DNA of 64,000 bases from Brevibacterium aurantiacum (GCF_007558825.1 NZ_VLTK01000012.1:55001-119000); one strand, 5' to 3'. Shown: positions 51,740 through 60,562, numbered from the stretch's first letter. The notes: generated by a model from the sequence alone, not told the origin. Translations and numbers: made by a program.

Positions 51740-51759
51740 CGGTGCGGTCGGCTTTCGGC
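51689..51759. repeat. Imperfect direct repeat DR-B, left copy
   Basis: Aligns with 52801-52871 (offset 1,112 bp): about 57 of 71 bases match in a hand alignment, including the 18-base block GACTTCAGGGAGTCGGCT. The two copies bracket the AbiEi-like gene. Confidence 0.8.
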
Positions 51760-52701
51760 AATGTGTTTCTTGATGGCAGAAAACATGTCGCTGCGGAAGA
51801 GGTCGGCCCAGACCAAATTGAATACCGCGAACCCGGCATTGGCGAGCCGCATGTGCCGAGCGTGGTTGTCCTTGCTTGCTCGATCTGGTCCATTCTCATT
51901 GAGGTAGTACTTGCCCAGACCGTGGAACTCCACGATCAGCGGAAGTCGTGCGTGCTTGAAGTCGCATCTGCCGAGAAATTTCCCAGTGCGATCGTGCACC
52001 GCTACCTGCGGGATCATATCTGCAATCGAGAATCTGTGGAACTTCACTGCACAGAGTGACTCGCCCTGGGATTCGTGCAGCGGATCGGACAGTGCGAGGC
52101 CTTGTTGCGCAACTCTGCACCCTCTTCGCCGAATCTTCATCTGCTCGAGAAGCTCGGGCTTGCTGATGTTGCCGACCCGAAGGGCCTCGGAAATCATCGG
52201 AACCGAAATCTCCAGCGGGTAGTCATGGGCGATGTCGGAAAGTGTGCGCGACAGACCTGTGACCGCATAATCGCCGACGGTGGTCCGGTCCGTCAGGGGA
52301 ACCGTGCGGTCATAGATGCGCAATGTGGGGAAGTTTTCGTGGTATCCGGTGCGGATGATCTCGGCCTGGTCGGTTGCCGGGAACGGCGGGCGAATGCCGT
52401 GAATCAGCGCGGCAGAGATGTGGGAGTAGACATCACCGGAGTGGAGCTCGAGCAGTCGCGAACGAATCAATGGCTTGAGATTTTCCGTCCGGTCTCGGAT
52501 GTCGCCAAAAGTCTTGGGATAAGAGATCGGCTCGGCAGCACCAGGCGAGTGGAGAACGGCATGTTGCGGTGAATTGCAGGGGCTGACCACGGCATAGTGC
52601 CCGCGCCGAATTCTTCGCAGGCAACACTGCTGCGCTCGGCGGACATCGTCGTCGGTCAAGCCGAATCTGAGCAGGTCCTGCTTGATGTATACCTGAACCA
52701 T
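51736..52701 (-). CDS. AbiEi-like winged-helix protein with nuclease-fold (DUF559-like) C-terminus
   Basis: 321 residues. N-terminal ~60 residues match the AbiEi antitoxin winged helix (LRRIRRGHYAVVSP). The middle resembles the AbiEi-type helical domain (LSRTLSDIAHDYPLE). The C-terminal ~100 residues follow the VSR/DUF559 endonuclease-like pattern: VAVHDRTGKFLGRCDF, then LIVEFHG with Asp...Glu spacing, GKYY, and a late FNLVWADL. Solitary genes of this type are common in actinobacteria and are annotated as type IV toxin-antitoxin parts, yet no AbiEii partner is present. Base composition is lower-GC than its neighbours. Flanked by two nested direct repeats, so probably acquired. Confidence 0.8.
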   Translation of the reverse strand: MVQVYIKQDLLRFGLTDDDVRRAQQCCLRRIRRGHYAVVSPCNSPQHAVLHSPGAAEPISYPKTFGDIRDRTENLKPLIRSRLLELHSGDVYSHISAALIHGIRPPFPATDQAEIIRTGYHENFPTLRIYDRTVPLTDRTTVGDYAVTGLSRTLSDIAHDYPLEISVPMISEALRVGNISKPELLEQMKIRRRGCRVAQQGLALSDPLHESQGESLCAVKFHRFSIADMIPQVAVHDRTGKFLGRCDFKHARLPLIVEFHGLGKYYLNENGPDRASKDNHARHMRLANAGFAVFNLVWADLFRSDMFSAIKKHIAESRPHR

Positions 52702-52800
52702 TTAAAGATAATGGCACCAAACCACATCAAACGCAATGAAACAATACAAAAAGACGTCAACACATCCACAGATCCCGCTCCATTTATAGCCGGGAAGTCG

Positions 52801-52871
52801 TCGAGAGCAGACCGGAGCGCCGTCGGGTGACTTCAGGGAGTCGGCTTTGGTCGGTGCGCTCGGCTCTCGGC
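52801..52871. repeat. Imperfect direct repeat DR-B, right copy
   Basis: Degenerate copy of 51689-51759. The hairpin arm complementarity of the left copy is largely lost here. Confidence 0.8.
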
Positions 52872-52961
52872 GCCACGGTCCGCTTTCGACGTTTGTTGGG
52901 TGAGAGAGGGGATTGGTGGGCGGTTGTCTTGGTGGCTTGGGCCTTCGTTGAGGTGAGAACC

Positions 52962-53017
52962 AGCAGTGACGGGTCAGAACCTCGTCGTCGACAATGGCCT
53001 GGTGATGGGCTGAGGCG
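52962..53017 (+). repeat. Direct repeat DR-A, right copy (SDR 3'-end remnant)
   Basis: Repeats the end of the SDR gene including its stop codon, but is cut off from any upstream SDR sequence. It ends 8 bp before the convergent hydrolase gene, where the original gene junction probably lay. Confidence 0.95.
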
Positions 53018-53034
53018 AGCCGGGCTCAGGCTCG
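53016..53034. terminator. Small hairpin at the hydrolase 3' end
   Basis: CGAGCC (53016-53021) and GGCTCG (53029-53034), loop 7 bases, overlapping the hydrolase stop. Probably the old terminator of the SDR/hydrolase pair. Confidence 0.4.
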
Positions 53035-53595
53035 GTCGAGGAACGCCAGACTTCGGTCGAGGAGCAGCTGAGCGCTGTCCTCCCGGAAGTCAGCGACCAG
53101 CGGATCGCTGAAGAGGTGACTCCCGCCCGGGTAGAGGAAATACTCCGCCTGTGCCCCCGCTCGGGCAGCCGACTCCAACAGAGTCTGTGGCGCCGCTGCG
53201 TCTCTCCACTCGTCATCGACTGAGAAATGGATCTGGACGGGCACATTCTCCTGCCATCGGGTGGGCTTGGGGAAGCCGCCACCGTGGAAGAGGAGCGCGC
53301 CGCGTGCCCGCGCGTCGTTCTTGCCCAACTGCTGGGCGATGCCGGCACCGAGGGAGAGCCCGGCGAAGACGATCTCACCAGTCAGGTCAGCACAGGCCGC
53401 GGCGGCCCGATCGACGAGCTGAGAGAACCCGACGTCCTGTGAGTGGCCGACCCCGGCCTCGGCGGTGGTGAATGTGCGTCCCTCGTAGACATCGGGGGCG
53501 AGCACGGTGTGCCCGGCGGCTCTGTAGCGATCGGCGATCGCTTCGATGCCGGGAGTCTTGCCCAGTGCGGAATGGAGCAGAACGAGGGCTGCCAT
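53026..53595 (-). CDS. Dienelactone hydrolase family protein
   Basis: 189 residues. Small alpha/beta hydrolase: nucleophile in FAGLSLGAGIA (Ser where classic dienelactone hydrolases have Cys), acid in HFSVDDEW and His in GGSHLFSD. Cleaves esters or lactones; substrate unknown. GGAGAT precedes the ATG. Ends next to the duplicated SDR remnant. Confidence 0.88.
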   Translation of the reverse strand: MAALVLLHSALGKTPGIEAIADRYRAAGHTVLAPDVYEGRTFTTAEAGVGHSQDVGFSQLVDRAAAACADLTGEIVFAGLSLGAGIAQQLGKNDARARGALLFHGGGFPKPTRWQENVPVQIHFSVDDEWRDAAAPQTLLESAARAGAQAEYFLYPGGSHLFSDPLVADFREDSAQLLLDRSLAFLDRA

Positions 53596-53650
53596 GGCGA
53601 TCTCCTGTTATCTCAGTTGAATACAGCTCTGCCGAGGCTCGAGGTATGAC

Positions 53651-55216
53651 TCAGCGGCTGCGGCCGTGCGGGATGGCGAAGGAGTCAGCCTGTGCCGTCT
53701 CCCAGTCGGCAGCCCAGTCATCAGGAGCGCCGTTGAGCAGTTCGCCGGGCTTGAGCCAGTCGTAGAGCCGAGCGTAGGACCACGACTCAGACTCCGAGAC
53801 ATTGCGGCGCAGCATCGTCGGTTCCAACTCATCAGGATGGGCCACGCCCATCGAAGCCATCAGGCGCACGGCCTCGGTGACAGTGCCGTCGTGGTAGTTC
53901 TTCACGCGGGTCGACTTGTCGGGAACATCGATGGCGCGAGCTCGACGGGGATCCTGCGTGGCCACGCCGACGGGACACTTGCCTGTGTGGCAGACCTGAG
54001 CCTGAATGCAGCCGACGGCCATCATCATGGCGCGAGCTGCCATCGTGAAGTCGGCACCCTGGATGAGTCGCTTGACGATGTCGGAGCCGGCCGCGATCTT
54101 CCCTGCCGCACCGATCTTGATGCGATCACGCAGTCCCGCACCCATGAGCGCGTTGTGCACGATCATCAGGCCCTGTGTAAGGGGCAGGCCGACGTGGTTC
54201 TCGAATTCGAGCGGTGCCGCTCCCGTGCCGCCCTCAGAGCCGTCGACGATGATGAAATCGGGAGTGATGCCGGTCTCGAGCATTGCCTTGCAGATGCCGA
54301 GGAATTCGGTGCGCGAACCCACACAGAGCTTGAAACCAGCAGGCTTGCCGCCGGAGAGCTTTCGCATCTGCTCGATGAACGCCAGGAGCTCAATCGGCGT
54401 CGAGAACACGGTGTGGTTCGGCGGGCTGACACAGGTCTTGCCGACGGGGATGCCGCGGATCTCTGAGATCTCCTCGGTGACCTTCGGGCCGGGCAGGACG
54501 CCGCCGAGGCCGGGCTTGGCACCCTGGGAAAGCTTGAGTGAGACCATCTTGACCTGTGGGTCCTGTGCCTTCTGTGCGAAGACATCCGGAGCGAATTCGC
54601 CCTCGGGGGTTCGGAAGCCGAAGTAGCCGGTGCCGATCTCCCAGATCAGGTCGCCGCCGAACTCTTGGTGGTAGGGCGTGATCGAGCCTTCTCCGGTGTC
54701 CTGGGCGAACCCACCCAGGGCGGCGCCTTTGTTGAGCGAGCGCACCGCATTGTCGCTCAGCGATCCGAAGCTCATGGCCGAGACGTTGAGGAGCGAGATG
54801 TCATAGGGCTGTGTGCATTCCGCACCGCCGACACGGATCCGCGGGGGAGTCGGGGAGTTCGTGATCGGAACCGTGGAGTGCATGAGGGCCTCGTAGCCCG
54901 TGCGATTGACGTCGCGTTCAGTGCCGAAGGCGCTTTCGGAGTGCTTGCCTTTGGCGCGTTCGTAGATTATTGCGCGAGTGTTGCGATTGTACGGACGGCC
55001 ATCCCAGTTCCGCTCGATGAAGTACTGCTGGATCTCTGGGCGAATCGACTCGAGCAGATACCGTGCGTGACCGGCGACCGGATAGTTGCGGAGGATCGAA
55101 TGCTTCTTCTGGGTCACATCCCAGGCGGCGAGGGCGCCGAGGCCGAGCGCTGAGACGGCGGCAGCGGCCTGAGCCACGCGCTTCCCTGTTGAGTCTCCTC
55201 CGAGCTGGCTGACCAT
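53651..55216 (-). CDS. FMN-binding glutamate synthase family protein, membrane-anchored
   Basis: 521 residues. An N-terminal hydrophobic helix (about 10-30, RVAQAAAAVSALGLGALAAW) precedes a full FMN/glutamate-synthase barrel: SLKLSQGAKPG, DGSEGGTGAAP for FMN phosphate, and a C-x5-C-x4-C iron-sulfur motif (CIQAQVCHTGKC) as in GOGAT. The amidotransferase half and the small NADPH subunit are absent, so it is not a normal glutamate synthase; stand-alone members are thought to be FMN oxidoreductases (archaeal-type GOGAT or other). Single gene. Confidence 0.88.
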   Translation of the reverse strand: MVSQLGGDSTGKRVAQAAAAVSALGLGALAAWDVTQKKHSILRNYPVAGHARYLLESIRPEIQQYFIERNWDGRPYNRNTRAIIYERAKGKHSESAFGTERDVNRTGYEALMHSTVPITNSPTPPRIRVGGAECTQPYDISLLNVSAMSFGSLSDNAVRSLNKGAALGGFAQDTGEGSITPYHQEFGGDLIWEIGTGYFGFRTPEGEFAPDVFAQKAQDPQVKMVSLKLSQGAKPGLGGVLPGPKVTEEISEIRGIPVGKTCVSPPNHTVFSTPIELLAFIEQMRKLSGGKPAGFKLCVGSRTEFLGICKAMLETGITPDFIIVDGSEGGTGAAPLEFENHVGLPLTQGLMIVHNALMGAGLRDRIKIGAAGKIAAGSDIVKRLIQGADFTMAARAMMMAVGCIQAQVCHTGKCPVGVATQDPRRARAIDVPDKSTRVKNYHDGTVTEAVRLMASMGVAHPDELEPTMLRRNVSESESWSYARLYDWLKPGELLNGAPDDWAADWETAQADSFAIPHGRSR

Positions 55217-55323
55217 GGGGTACCGACCTTTCCTTGAACTTCTTCGGTCTGTGCTTGATGCGAGCCTAAACCGAGAACACGGGGATTTCAGGAAAGGGTG
55301 GGCTAAATTTCCGAGCGTCTGAC

Positions 55324-55755
55324 TCAGAACAGTCGTGTGAGCAGCGCCTGGACCAGTTCATCGAGCTGGAGGGAGTAGCCGATGATGAGCAGGAACCCTG
55401 TGGCAATCCACGCGACTTCCTTCCAGGAGTCGTAACCGCGGAGAGGGCGGTTGTCGTAGCGAAGTCCGCCGGCCATGACGATGACGAGGTCGATGACCCA
55501 CCACAGGCCCAGTCCGCCGAGGCTGACCAGCTTGAGCCCGCCGGTGAGGAAACGTCCCGTGTAGAGGCGGTCGGCACCGAGGAATCCCAGCAGGAGCGAT
55601 AGGAGCCAGGTGACGAAGAAGGAGCGGTTGGCATGGTTGTGCTCGGCCTCATTGTCGGAGTTCGGTCGATTCACGGAACCCGGACGTTCAAGGGAGTCAA
55701 GGGAATCGAAGGGGCCGATGGAGGGCAGTTCGGGGACCAGAGGCGACACGGACAC
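55324..55755 (-). CDS. TM2 domain membrane protein
   Basis: 143 residues from GTG 55755 (AAGGAG 6 bases upstream). A ~45-residue polar N-terminus, then the TM2 domain: two helices with LGFLGADRLYTGRFLTGG and GLGLWWVIDLVIV, then a third C-terminal helix. Function of TM2 proteins is unsettled. Divergent from the MFS gene. Confidence 0.85.
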   Translation of the reverse strand: MSVSPLVPELPSIGPFDSLDSLERPGSVNRPNSDNEAEHNHANRSFFVTWLLSLLLGFLGADRLYTGRFLTGGLKLVSLGGLGLWWVIDLVIVMAGGLRYDNRPLRGYDSWKEVAWIATGFLLIIGYSLQLDELVQALLTRLF

Positions 55756-55892
55756 GGTGTTCTCCTTCTCTTGCGTCGCCGCTCTCCGTGGAGCGATCGA
55801 CGTGATGTGATCGACGTGCCGCGGAGAACCGGGGGATGGGCGTCAGGTGGGGGACCTGAGTACAGCCTAGGAAACAGGTGAGTGTTCGCGCA

Positions 55893-55922
55893 TTGGGGTT
55901 TTCCCCAGTATCGGCATAGCGT
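55893..55922 (+). promoter_or_regulatory. Leaderless promoter TTGGGG-N18-TAGCGT
   Basis: -35-like TTGGGG (55893-55898) and -10 TAGCGT (55917-55922), 7 bases before ATG 55930. A TGGGG-TTTT-CCCCA dyad lies over the -35. Confidence 0.55.
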
Positions 55923-55929
55923 TGGGTCT

Positions 55930-57189
55930 ATGAGTACTGGTGAGCCGAGCGCGACGAGTACTCGGCGAACCATCGTGGCGGTGTTCTTGGCCGGAGTTTC
56001 GGTCTTCCTCGTGCTCTATGAGACGCAGGGACTGCTCCCCGCCATCCGCGGCGCCTACGGCATCGACGCTCCCACCGCGAGCCTGACGGTCTCTGCCACC
56101 AATGTTGCCATGGCCGTATTCCTCATCCCGTTCTCCATGCTCGCCCCGCGCATCGGGCATGCCAGGCAGATCGCCGGCGGCGTGATCCTGGCCGCAATCC
56201 TCGCGCTCATCCTGCCGTTCATGCCGAGCCCCGAACTGCTCATCGCCGTCCGCTTCCTCCAAGGCGTGGCGATCGCCTCGGTGCCTGCCACCGCAATGGC
56301 CTATCTTTCGCTGCGGCTGCCGGCGAAGGCACTGCCCGGCGCGATCGGCGTCTACATCGCCGGCAACACGATCGGCGGACTCGCCTCCCGGCTCCTGACC
56401 GGTCTTGCCGCGGAGGGCCTCGGCTGGCACGGCGGCCTGGCGTTCACCGCGGCAGTCTCTCTGGTCTTCGGGCTCATCGTGGTCTGGCTGCTCCGCCACG
56501 ATCTCTTCACCACCTCACGAGTGATCGCCGCCCGCGAATCGTCGGCGACCGAGCTGGAGTCGGCGACCACGCCGGAACCGTCGGCGACAGCGGAGACCGC
56601 ACAGCCGCCTCGGGGGGCGATCATTCCGCTGGGATCGGGGCTGTGGCGGATCTACCTCACCGGCTTCCTGTGCATGATCGTCTTCGGCGGGTCCTTCACG
56701 ATGCTCGGCACTCGGCTGCAGCACGATCCTTGGCGACTGAGCGAAGGTGCGGTCGCACTGTTCTTCCTCATCTACCTCGTCGGCACCGTCGTCACCACGT
56801 ATTACGGTCGGTTGGCCACGAAACTCTCGCGCACCTCGTTGACGCTGATCGGCATGGTCACAGCGCTTGTCGGCGCCGGACTCACTCTCGTCGACAATCT
56901 GCCGGTGATCGTCATCGGCATGTCCCTGCTCACCGGCGGTTTCTTCCTCGGCCACACGGGCGCATCCGCGTCAGCCAGCGCCTCACGACCCGGTGTCGAC
57001 TCCACCCGATCGGCGGCCATCTACCTCACCGTCTACTATCTGGGCACCAGCCTGGGCGCCTGGCTGTCGGCGGTTCTGTTCACCGATTTCGCGTGGCCGG
57101 GCGTGGTCGTCATGTGCATGACCTCATTGTTCGCCGTTCTGATCTTGACGTTGACCGGGGCTTCGATAGGGTTCAAGAAACGCAGCTGA
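55930..57189 (+). CDS. MFS transporter
   Basis: 419 residues from ATG 55930. Twelve membrane helices in two halves (about 13-190 and 235-415) joined by a Ser/Thr/Glu-rich loop; LPAIRGAYGIDAPTASLTVSATNVA lies across helices 1-2 (split here for position: residues 34-58). Resembles drug/metabolite exporters of the YnfM/arabinose-efflux type. Substrate unknown. An enoyl-CoA hydratase follows 32 bp later on the same strand. Confidence 0.88.
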   Translation: MSTGEPSATSTRRTIVAVFLAGVSVFLVLYETQGLLPAIRGAYGIDAPTASLTVSATNVAMAVFLIPFSMLAPRIGHARQIAGGVILAAILALILPFMPSPELLIAVRFLQGVAIASVPATAMAYLSLRLPAKALPGAIGVYIAGNTIGGLASRLLTGLAAEGLGWHGGLAFTAAVSLVFGLIVVWLLRHDLFTTSRVIAARESSATELESATTPEPSATAETAQPPRGAIIPLGSGLWRIYLTGFLCMIVFGGSFTMLGTRLQHDPWRLSEGAVALFFLIYLVGTVVTTYYGRLATKLSRTSLTLIGMVTALVGAGLTLVDNLPVIVIGMSLLTGGFFLGHTGASASASASRPGVDSTRSAAIYLTVYYLGTSLGAWLSAVLFTDFAWPGVVVMCMTSLFAVLILTLTGASIGFKKRS

Positions 57190-57221
57190 TCATTCGTTCA
57201 GCTTTGGAACCGGAGGACTTC

Positions 57222-58076
57222 ATGCCCCACGCAGCACATTCGAACGTCACCTATACGATCGACCGGGGGGTCGCCCATGTGGAGATCGACCGCGCCGAGA
57301 AGCTCAACTCACTGACCAGAGAGGTGTTCGAGGACCTCGTCGAGGTCGGCCTCGCGCTCAGGGAATCGACTGAGGTCAGGGCCGTCGTGCTCTCCGGTCG
57401 CGGGCGGGCATTCAGTGCTGGCCTGGACTTCACCGAGATGTCCAGGCTCGCGGAGGAAGGCACCGCGACGACCTCCGCCGAGGCGGGTGCGGGGTCCGAG
57501 TCATCGACCGAAGGCGCCGTCGACGTCGGTGAGCGGCTCGGGTCCGCTCGGGCACTGGCGCAGAAGGCAGTGCACGTGTGGTCCCTGATCGAGGTTCCGG
57601 TCATCGCCGGGCTCAGGGGTCCGGCGCTCGGCGGCGGGATGCAGATCGCGCTGGGCACGGACATCCGCATCGCCGGACCCGACGTCCAGCTTTCACTGAT
57701 GGAGATCAAATGGGGGATCATCCCGGACATGTGCGGGACCCAGCTGCTGCCGCGCCTGGTCGGGCCCGGAACGGCGAAGAAGCTCATCGCCACAGGCGAG
57801 GCAATCGGCGCCGAGGAGGCGCTGCGGATCGGTCTCGTCGAAGAGCTGGCCGAGGACCCGGTAGAGCGAGCTCTCGAACTTGCCGCCGACATCGCGGGGA
57901 AATCACGCTCGGCACTCGTGTGGGCGAAGAAGCTCGTCGACCTCTCCTATGAGGCCGACTTGGCCACGGGTCTCGATGCGGAGCAGGAGGCGCTGGCCTC
58001 CCTCATCGGCACCGACGAGCAACGCGAGGTCGTCACGGAACGGCTGGCGCGCATGGCCAATCGGACGAAGGGCTGA
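57222..58076 (+). CDS. Enoyl-CoA hydratase/isomerase family protein
   Basis: 284 residues from ATG 57222 (GGAGGA upstream). Crotonase fold: oxyanion hole GRGRAFSAGLDF and LRGPALGGGMQIAL, followed by MEIKWGIIPDMCGTQLLPRL. Glu in MEIKWG and Asp in IPDM occupy the usual catalytic loop, a variant shared with actinobacterial paralogs rather than the classical GAGGT. A 30-residue Thr/Ala/Glu-rich insert (about 85-115) is unusual. Acts in fatty-acid or aromatic acyl-CoA breakdown; probable operon with the MFS gene. Confidence 0.88.
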   Translation: MPHAAHSNVTYTIDRGVAHVEIDRAEKLNSLTREVFEDLVEVGLALRESTEVRAVVLSGRGRAFSAGLDFTEMSRLAEEGTATTSAEAGAGSESSTEGAVDVGERLGSARALAQKAVHVWSLIEVPVIAGLRGPALGGGMQIALGTDIRIAGPDVQLSLMEIKWGIIPDMCGTQLLPRLVGPGTAKKLIATGEAIGAEEALRIGLVEELAEDPVERALELAADIAGKSRSALVWAKKLVDLSYEADLATGLDAEQEALASLIGTDEQREVVTERLARMANRTKG

Positions 58077-58133
58077 GGCGCAGTGAGGCAGTTGTGATGT
58101 GCGGACTGCTCACCCGCGACGGGCTGGCGCGGC

Positions 58134-58841
58134 TCAGCCGTGTCTGCCGGGGAACTCCGGGCGGACCGGGTCGATGCTCCGTTCGGATCCGACCACCTCG
58201 GCGACGGTGTCGAACGTGTCGAGCTCGCGCATGAGCACGAGTGTTGGGCGCATCAGCTTAAGACGCTCCTCGGCTTCGGCGGTCAGGATCTGAGCCACCG
58301 ACATCCATTCACTCGAATGCGCCTCGGTGGTCTGATGACGGGCCGACTCAAGGTCGCCGGCCGAAAGCGCGTAGAAGTAGGTGTCGAATCGCTTCGGGCG
58401 CCCTGCCGGGGTCACCCAGTTCGCCCACGGCTTCAGTCCTGCCGGGTCGAGCACGGCTCCTGTCTCCTCTTCGACCTCACGCACAGCGGTGGCGAGCAGG
58501 ATGCGCCAACCATCGGCCACCTCGGCGATGGTGGAGTCCTTCCACGCTGCCTGATGACTCTGCGCATCGGGGACTGCGATGGAGGCTGCGGTCTGCTCAT
58601 CGATGGGATCGACGCGGCCGCCGGGGAAGACGACGACGCCGGCGGCGAAGTCCATCGTCGACACCCGGTGCTGGACGAAGACCTCGAGCCCGGTGGCACC
58701 GTCGCGGATCATGAGCACGCTGACGGCGGGCTTGATCGGCACGGCCGAAGGGTCGGGCACATCAGGTCCGCGGCTGGAGGAATCGGCGAGGTCCGAACGG
58801 TCGGACCCCTCGGGGGAGATATCTCGAATCACTGTCAGCAC
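58134..58841 (-). CDS. NUDIX hydrolase
   Basis: 235 residues, GTG start. NUDIX box in two pieces: FPGGRVDP near residue 73, a ~35-residue insert, then AVREVEEETGA (REXXEEXG) near residue 120, as in the NUDT7/19-like branch that cleaves CoA or nucleotide derivatives. Convergent with the enoyl-CoA hydratase, which also works on CoA esters; that link is circumstantial. Confidence 0.87.
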   Translation of the reverse strand: MLTVIRDISPEGSDRSDLADSSSRGPDVPDPSAVPIKPAVSVLMIRDGATGLEVFVQHRVSTMDFAAGVVVFPGGRVDPIDEQTAASIAVPDAQSHQAAWKDSTIAEVADGWRILLATAVREVEEETGAVLDPAGLKPWANWVTPAGRPKRFDTYFYALSAGDLESARHQTTEAHSSEWMSVAQILTAEAEERLKLMRPTLVLMRELDTFDTVAEVVGSERSIDPVRPEFPGRHG

Positions 58842-59065
58842 CTTCGCCTCTGTGTCTGGTCGTCACCTTCCATTATGACTGTGACTGTTGTCCTCGGCGG
58901 AGGCGGGGTGGGCCGCAGGGCGATCTCCTTGGGAATCATGCGGCAGGATACGATGGTGCCAGACGAGACCGACGGCGAATTTCTCAAGGCAGCTTGAGCT
59001 CTGGTGCCTGAGAGTCTGAGCGCGGCACCCGGCGTTGACGGCCCGCAGACCGGAAGAGTAAGGAC

Positions 59066-60562
59066 ATGACCGGATTGGAGAACTATCTTTTCTTCTCAAT
59101 CGATCAGGCGTGGCCAAACTGGCTGATTTTCACACTTCTGGCGATCGACATGATTATCCGCATCGTTGCGCTGGGCTGGATTCCGCACAACCGCAGACCA
59201 TCAGTCGCGCTCGGCTGGCTGCTCGCAATCTTCCTCATCCCCTACGTCGGAATTCTCGCGTTCCTGCTGCTCGGCTCAGCGAAGCTGCCGAAGAGGCGGC
59301 GGGACAAGCAGGTGCTCGTCAACGACATCTTCCGGGACCAGACCGATGATCGGGCGATCATCGGCGACTCCGCCCAAATGACCGAACCGCTGAGCACCGC
59401 AGCGCAGCTGAACTTCGAACTGGGCGCGCTGCCGATGACGCACGGCAACGCCTTCGACCTGCAGATCGACAACCATGCCTGCATGGAGGCGATGGCCGAC
59501 CAGATCGATGCGGCCACCCGGTTCGTTCACTTCGAGTTCTACATCGTCGCCATCGATGACACGACGAGGCGGCTCTTCGAATCGCTGCTGGCCGCGCACG
59601 AGCGCGGGGTTCAGGTGAAAATCCTCATCGACCATCTGGGCTCACTGGGATATCCCGGCTATTCGGAGCTGGTCAAGCGGCTCAACTCATCGGGAGTGGC
59701 GTGGCGCCGAGCCCTGCCGATCCGTCCCTGGAAGGGCGAATACCAGCGACCCGATCTGCGCAACCACCGGAAGATCCTCGTCGTCGACGGCGAGGTCGCC
59801 TTCACCGGGTCGCAGAACATCATCGACCGGTCCTATAACAAGCGACGCAACCGGCGGAAGGGCTTCCAATGGATGGACTTGTCGCTGAAGTGCAGCGGCC
59901 CAGTCGTCGATGAACTCAATGCGGTCTTCATCACGGACTGGTATTCGGAGACGGGGGAACTCTTCGACGAAGCCTCGCAGGAGGAACCCCGGGCACCGCA
60001 GAACGGCGGCATCCAGGCGCAGGTGGTGCCGTCGGGACCAGGGTTCGAAGACGAGAACAATCTGCGTCTGTTCAACCACCTCATCTACAACGCGAACCGC
60101 AGCGTCGTCGTCTGCTCACCGTACTTCGTGCCCGACGAATCGCTCATGCACGCGCTCACGACAGAGGCCCGGTCCGGGGTCGACGTGCGCCTGTATGTGG
60201 GGGAGACGAGCGACCATTGGGTGACGCAACGGGCCCAGCAGTCCTATTACGCTGATCTGGTGCGAGCCGGTGTCCGGATCTTCCTGTACCACGCCCCGAC
60301 CGTTCTGCATTCGAAGTTCCTCATGATCGACGATGAAGTCTCGATCATCGGATCCTCGAACATGGATGAGCGATCGTTCGCGATGAACATGGAGGTCACT
60401 ATGTTCATCGTCGACAAGGAGTTCACCCAGCGGATGTACGACCTCGAAGCGCAGCGGTACGCGCCGAACTCCGTTGAACTCGACGCCGAACGCTGGAACG
60501 ATCGGCCGCTGCTGCACAAGTATGTGGAGAACGTCGCCAGGCTCACGAGCTCGCTGCTCTGA
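59066..60562 (+). CDS. cls: Cardiolipin synthase
   Basis: 498 residues. Two N-terminal membrane helices (about 18-38 and 45-68), then two phospholipase D-type active sites: first HKD in NHRKILVVDG (about residue 234) with GSQN, second in LHSKFLMIDD (about 414) with GSSNMDERS. Joins two phosphatidylglycerols to cardiolipin at the membrane. AAGGA precedes the ATG. Followed by a strong terminator. Confidence 0.94.
   Translation: MTGLENYLFFSIDQAWPNWLIFTLLAIDMIIRIVALGWIPHNRRPSVALGWLLAIFLIPYVGILAFLLLGSAKLPKRRRDKQVLVNDIFRDQTDDRAIIGDSAQMTEPLSTAAQLNFELGALPMTHGNAFDLQIDNHACMEAMADQIDAATRFVHFEFYIVAIDDTTRRLFESLLAAHERGVQVKILIDHLGSLGYPGYSELVKRLNSSGVAWRRALPIRPWKGEYQRPDLRNHRKILVVDGEVAFTGSQNIIDRSYNKRRNRRKGFQWMDLSLKCSGPVVDELNAVFITDWYSETGELFDEASQEEPRAPQNGGIQAQVVPSGPGFEDENNLRLFNHLIYNANRSVVVCSPYFVPDESLMHALTTEARSGVDVRLYVGETSDHWVTQRAQQSYYADLVRAGVRIFLYHAPTVLHSKFLMIDDEVSIIGSSNMDERSFAMNMEVTMFIVDKEFTQRMYDLEAQRYAPNSVELDAERWNDRPLLHKYVENVARLTSSLL

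Larger units (their letters stand above)
52702..53025. other. 324-bp non-coding part of the inserted segment
   Basis: AT-rich promoter side of the AbiEi-like gene (52702-52795), then the right DR-B copy, a G/T-rich stretch without genes, and the right DR-A copy. No integrase, resolvase or RNA gene recognised. Confidence 0.6.

Noticed and set aside
51560..53017. Insertion sequence or CRISPR explanation for the direct repeats
   Set aside because: No transposase frame, no terminal inverted repeats and only two copies of each repeat; repeats are not evenly spaced.
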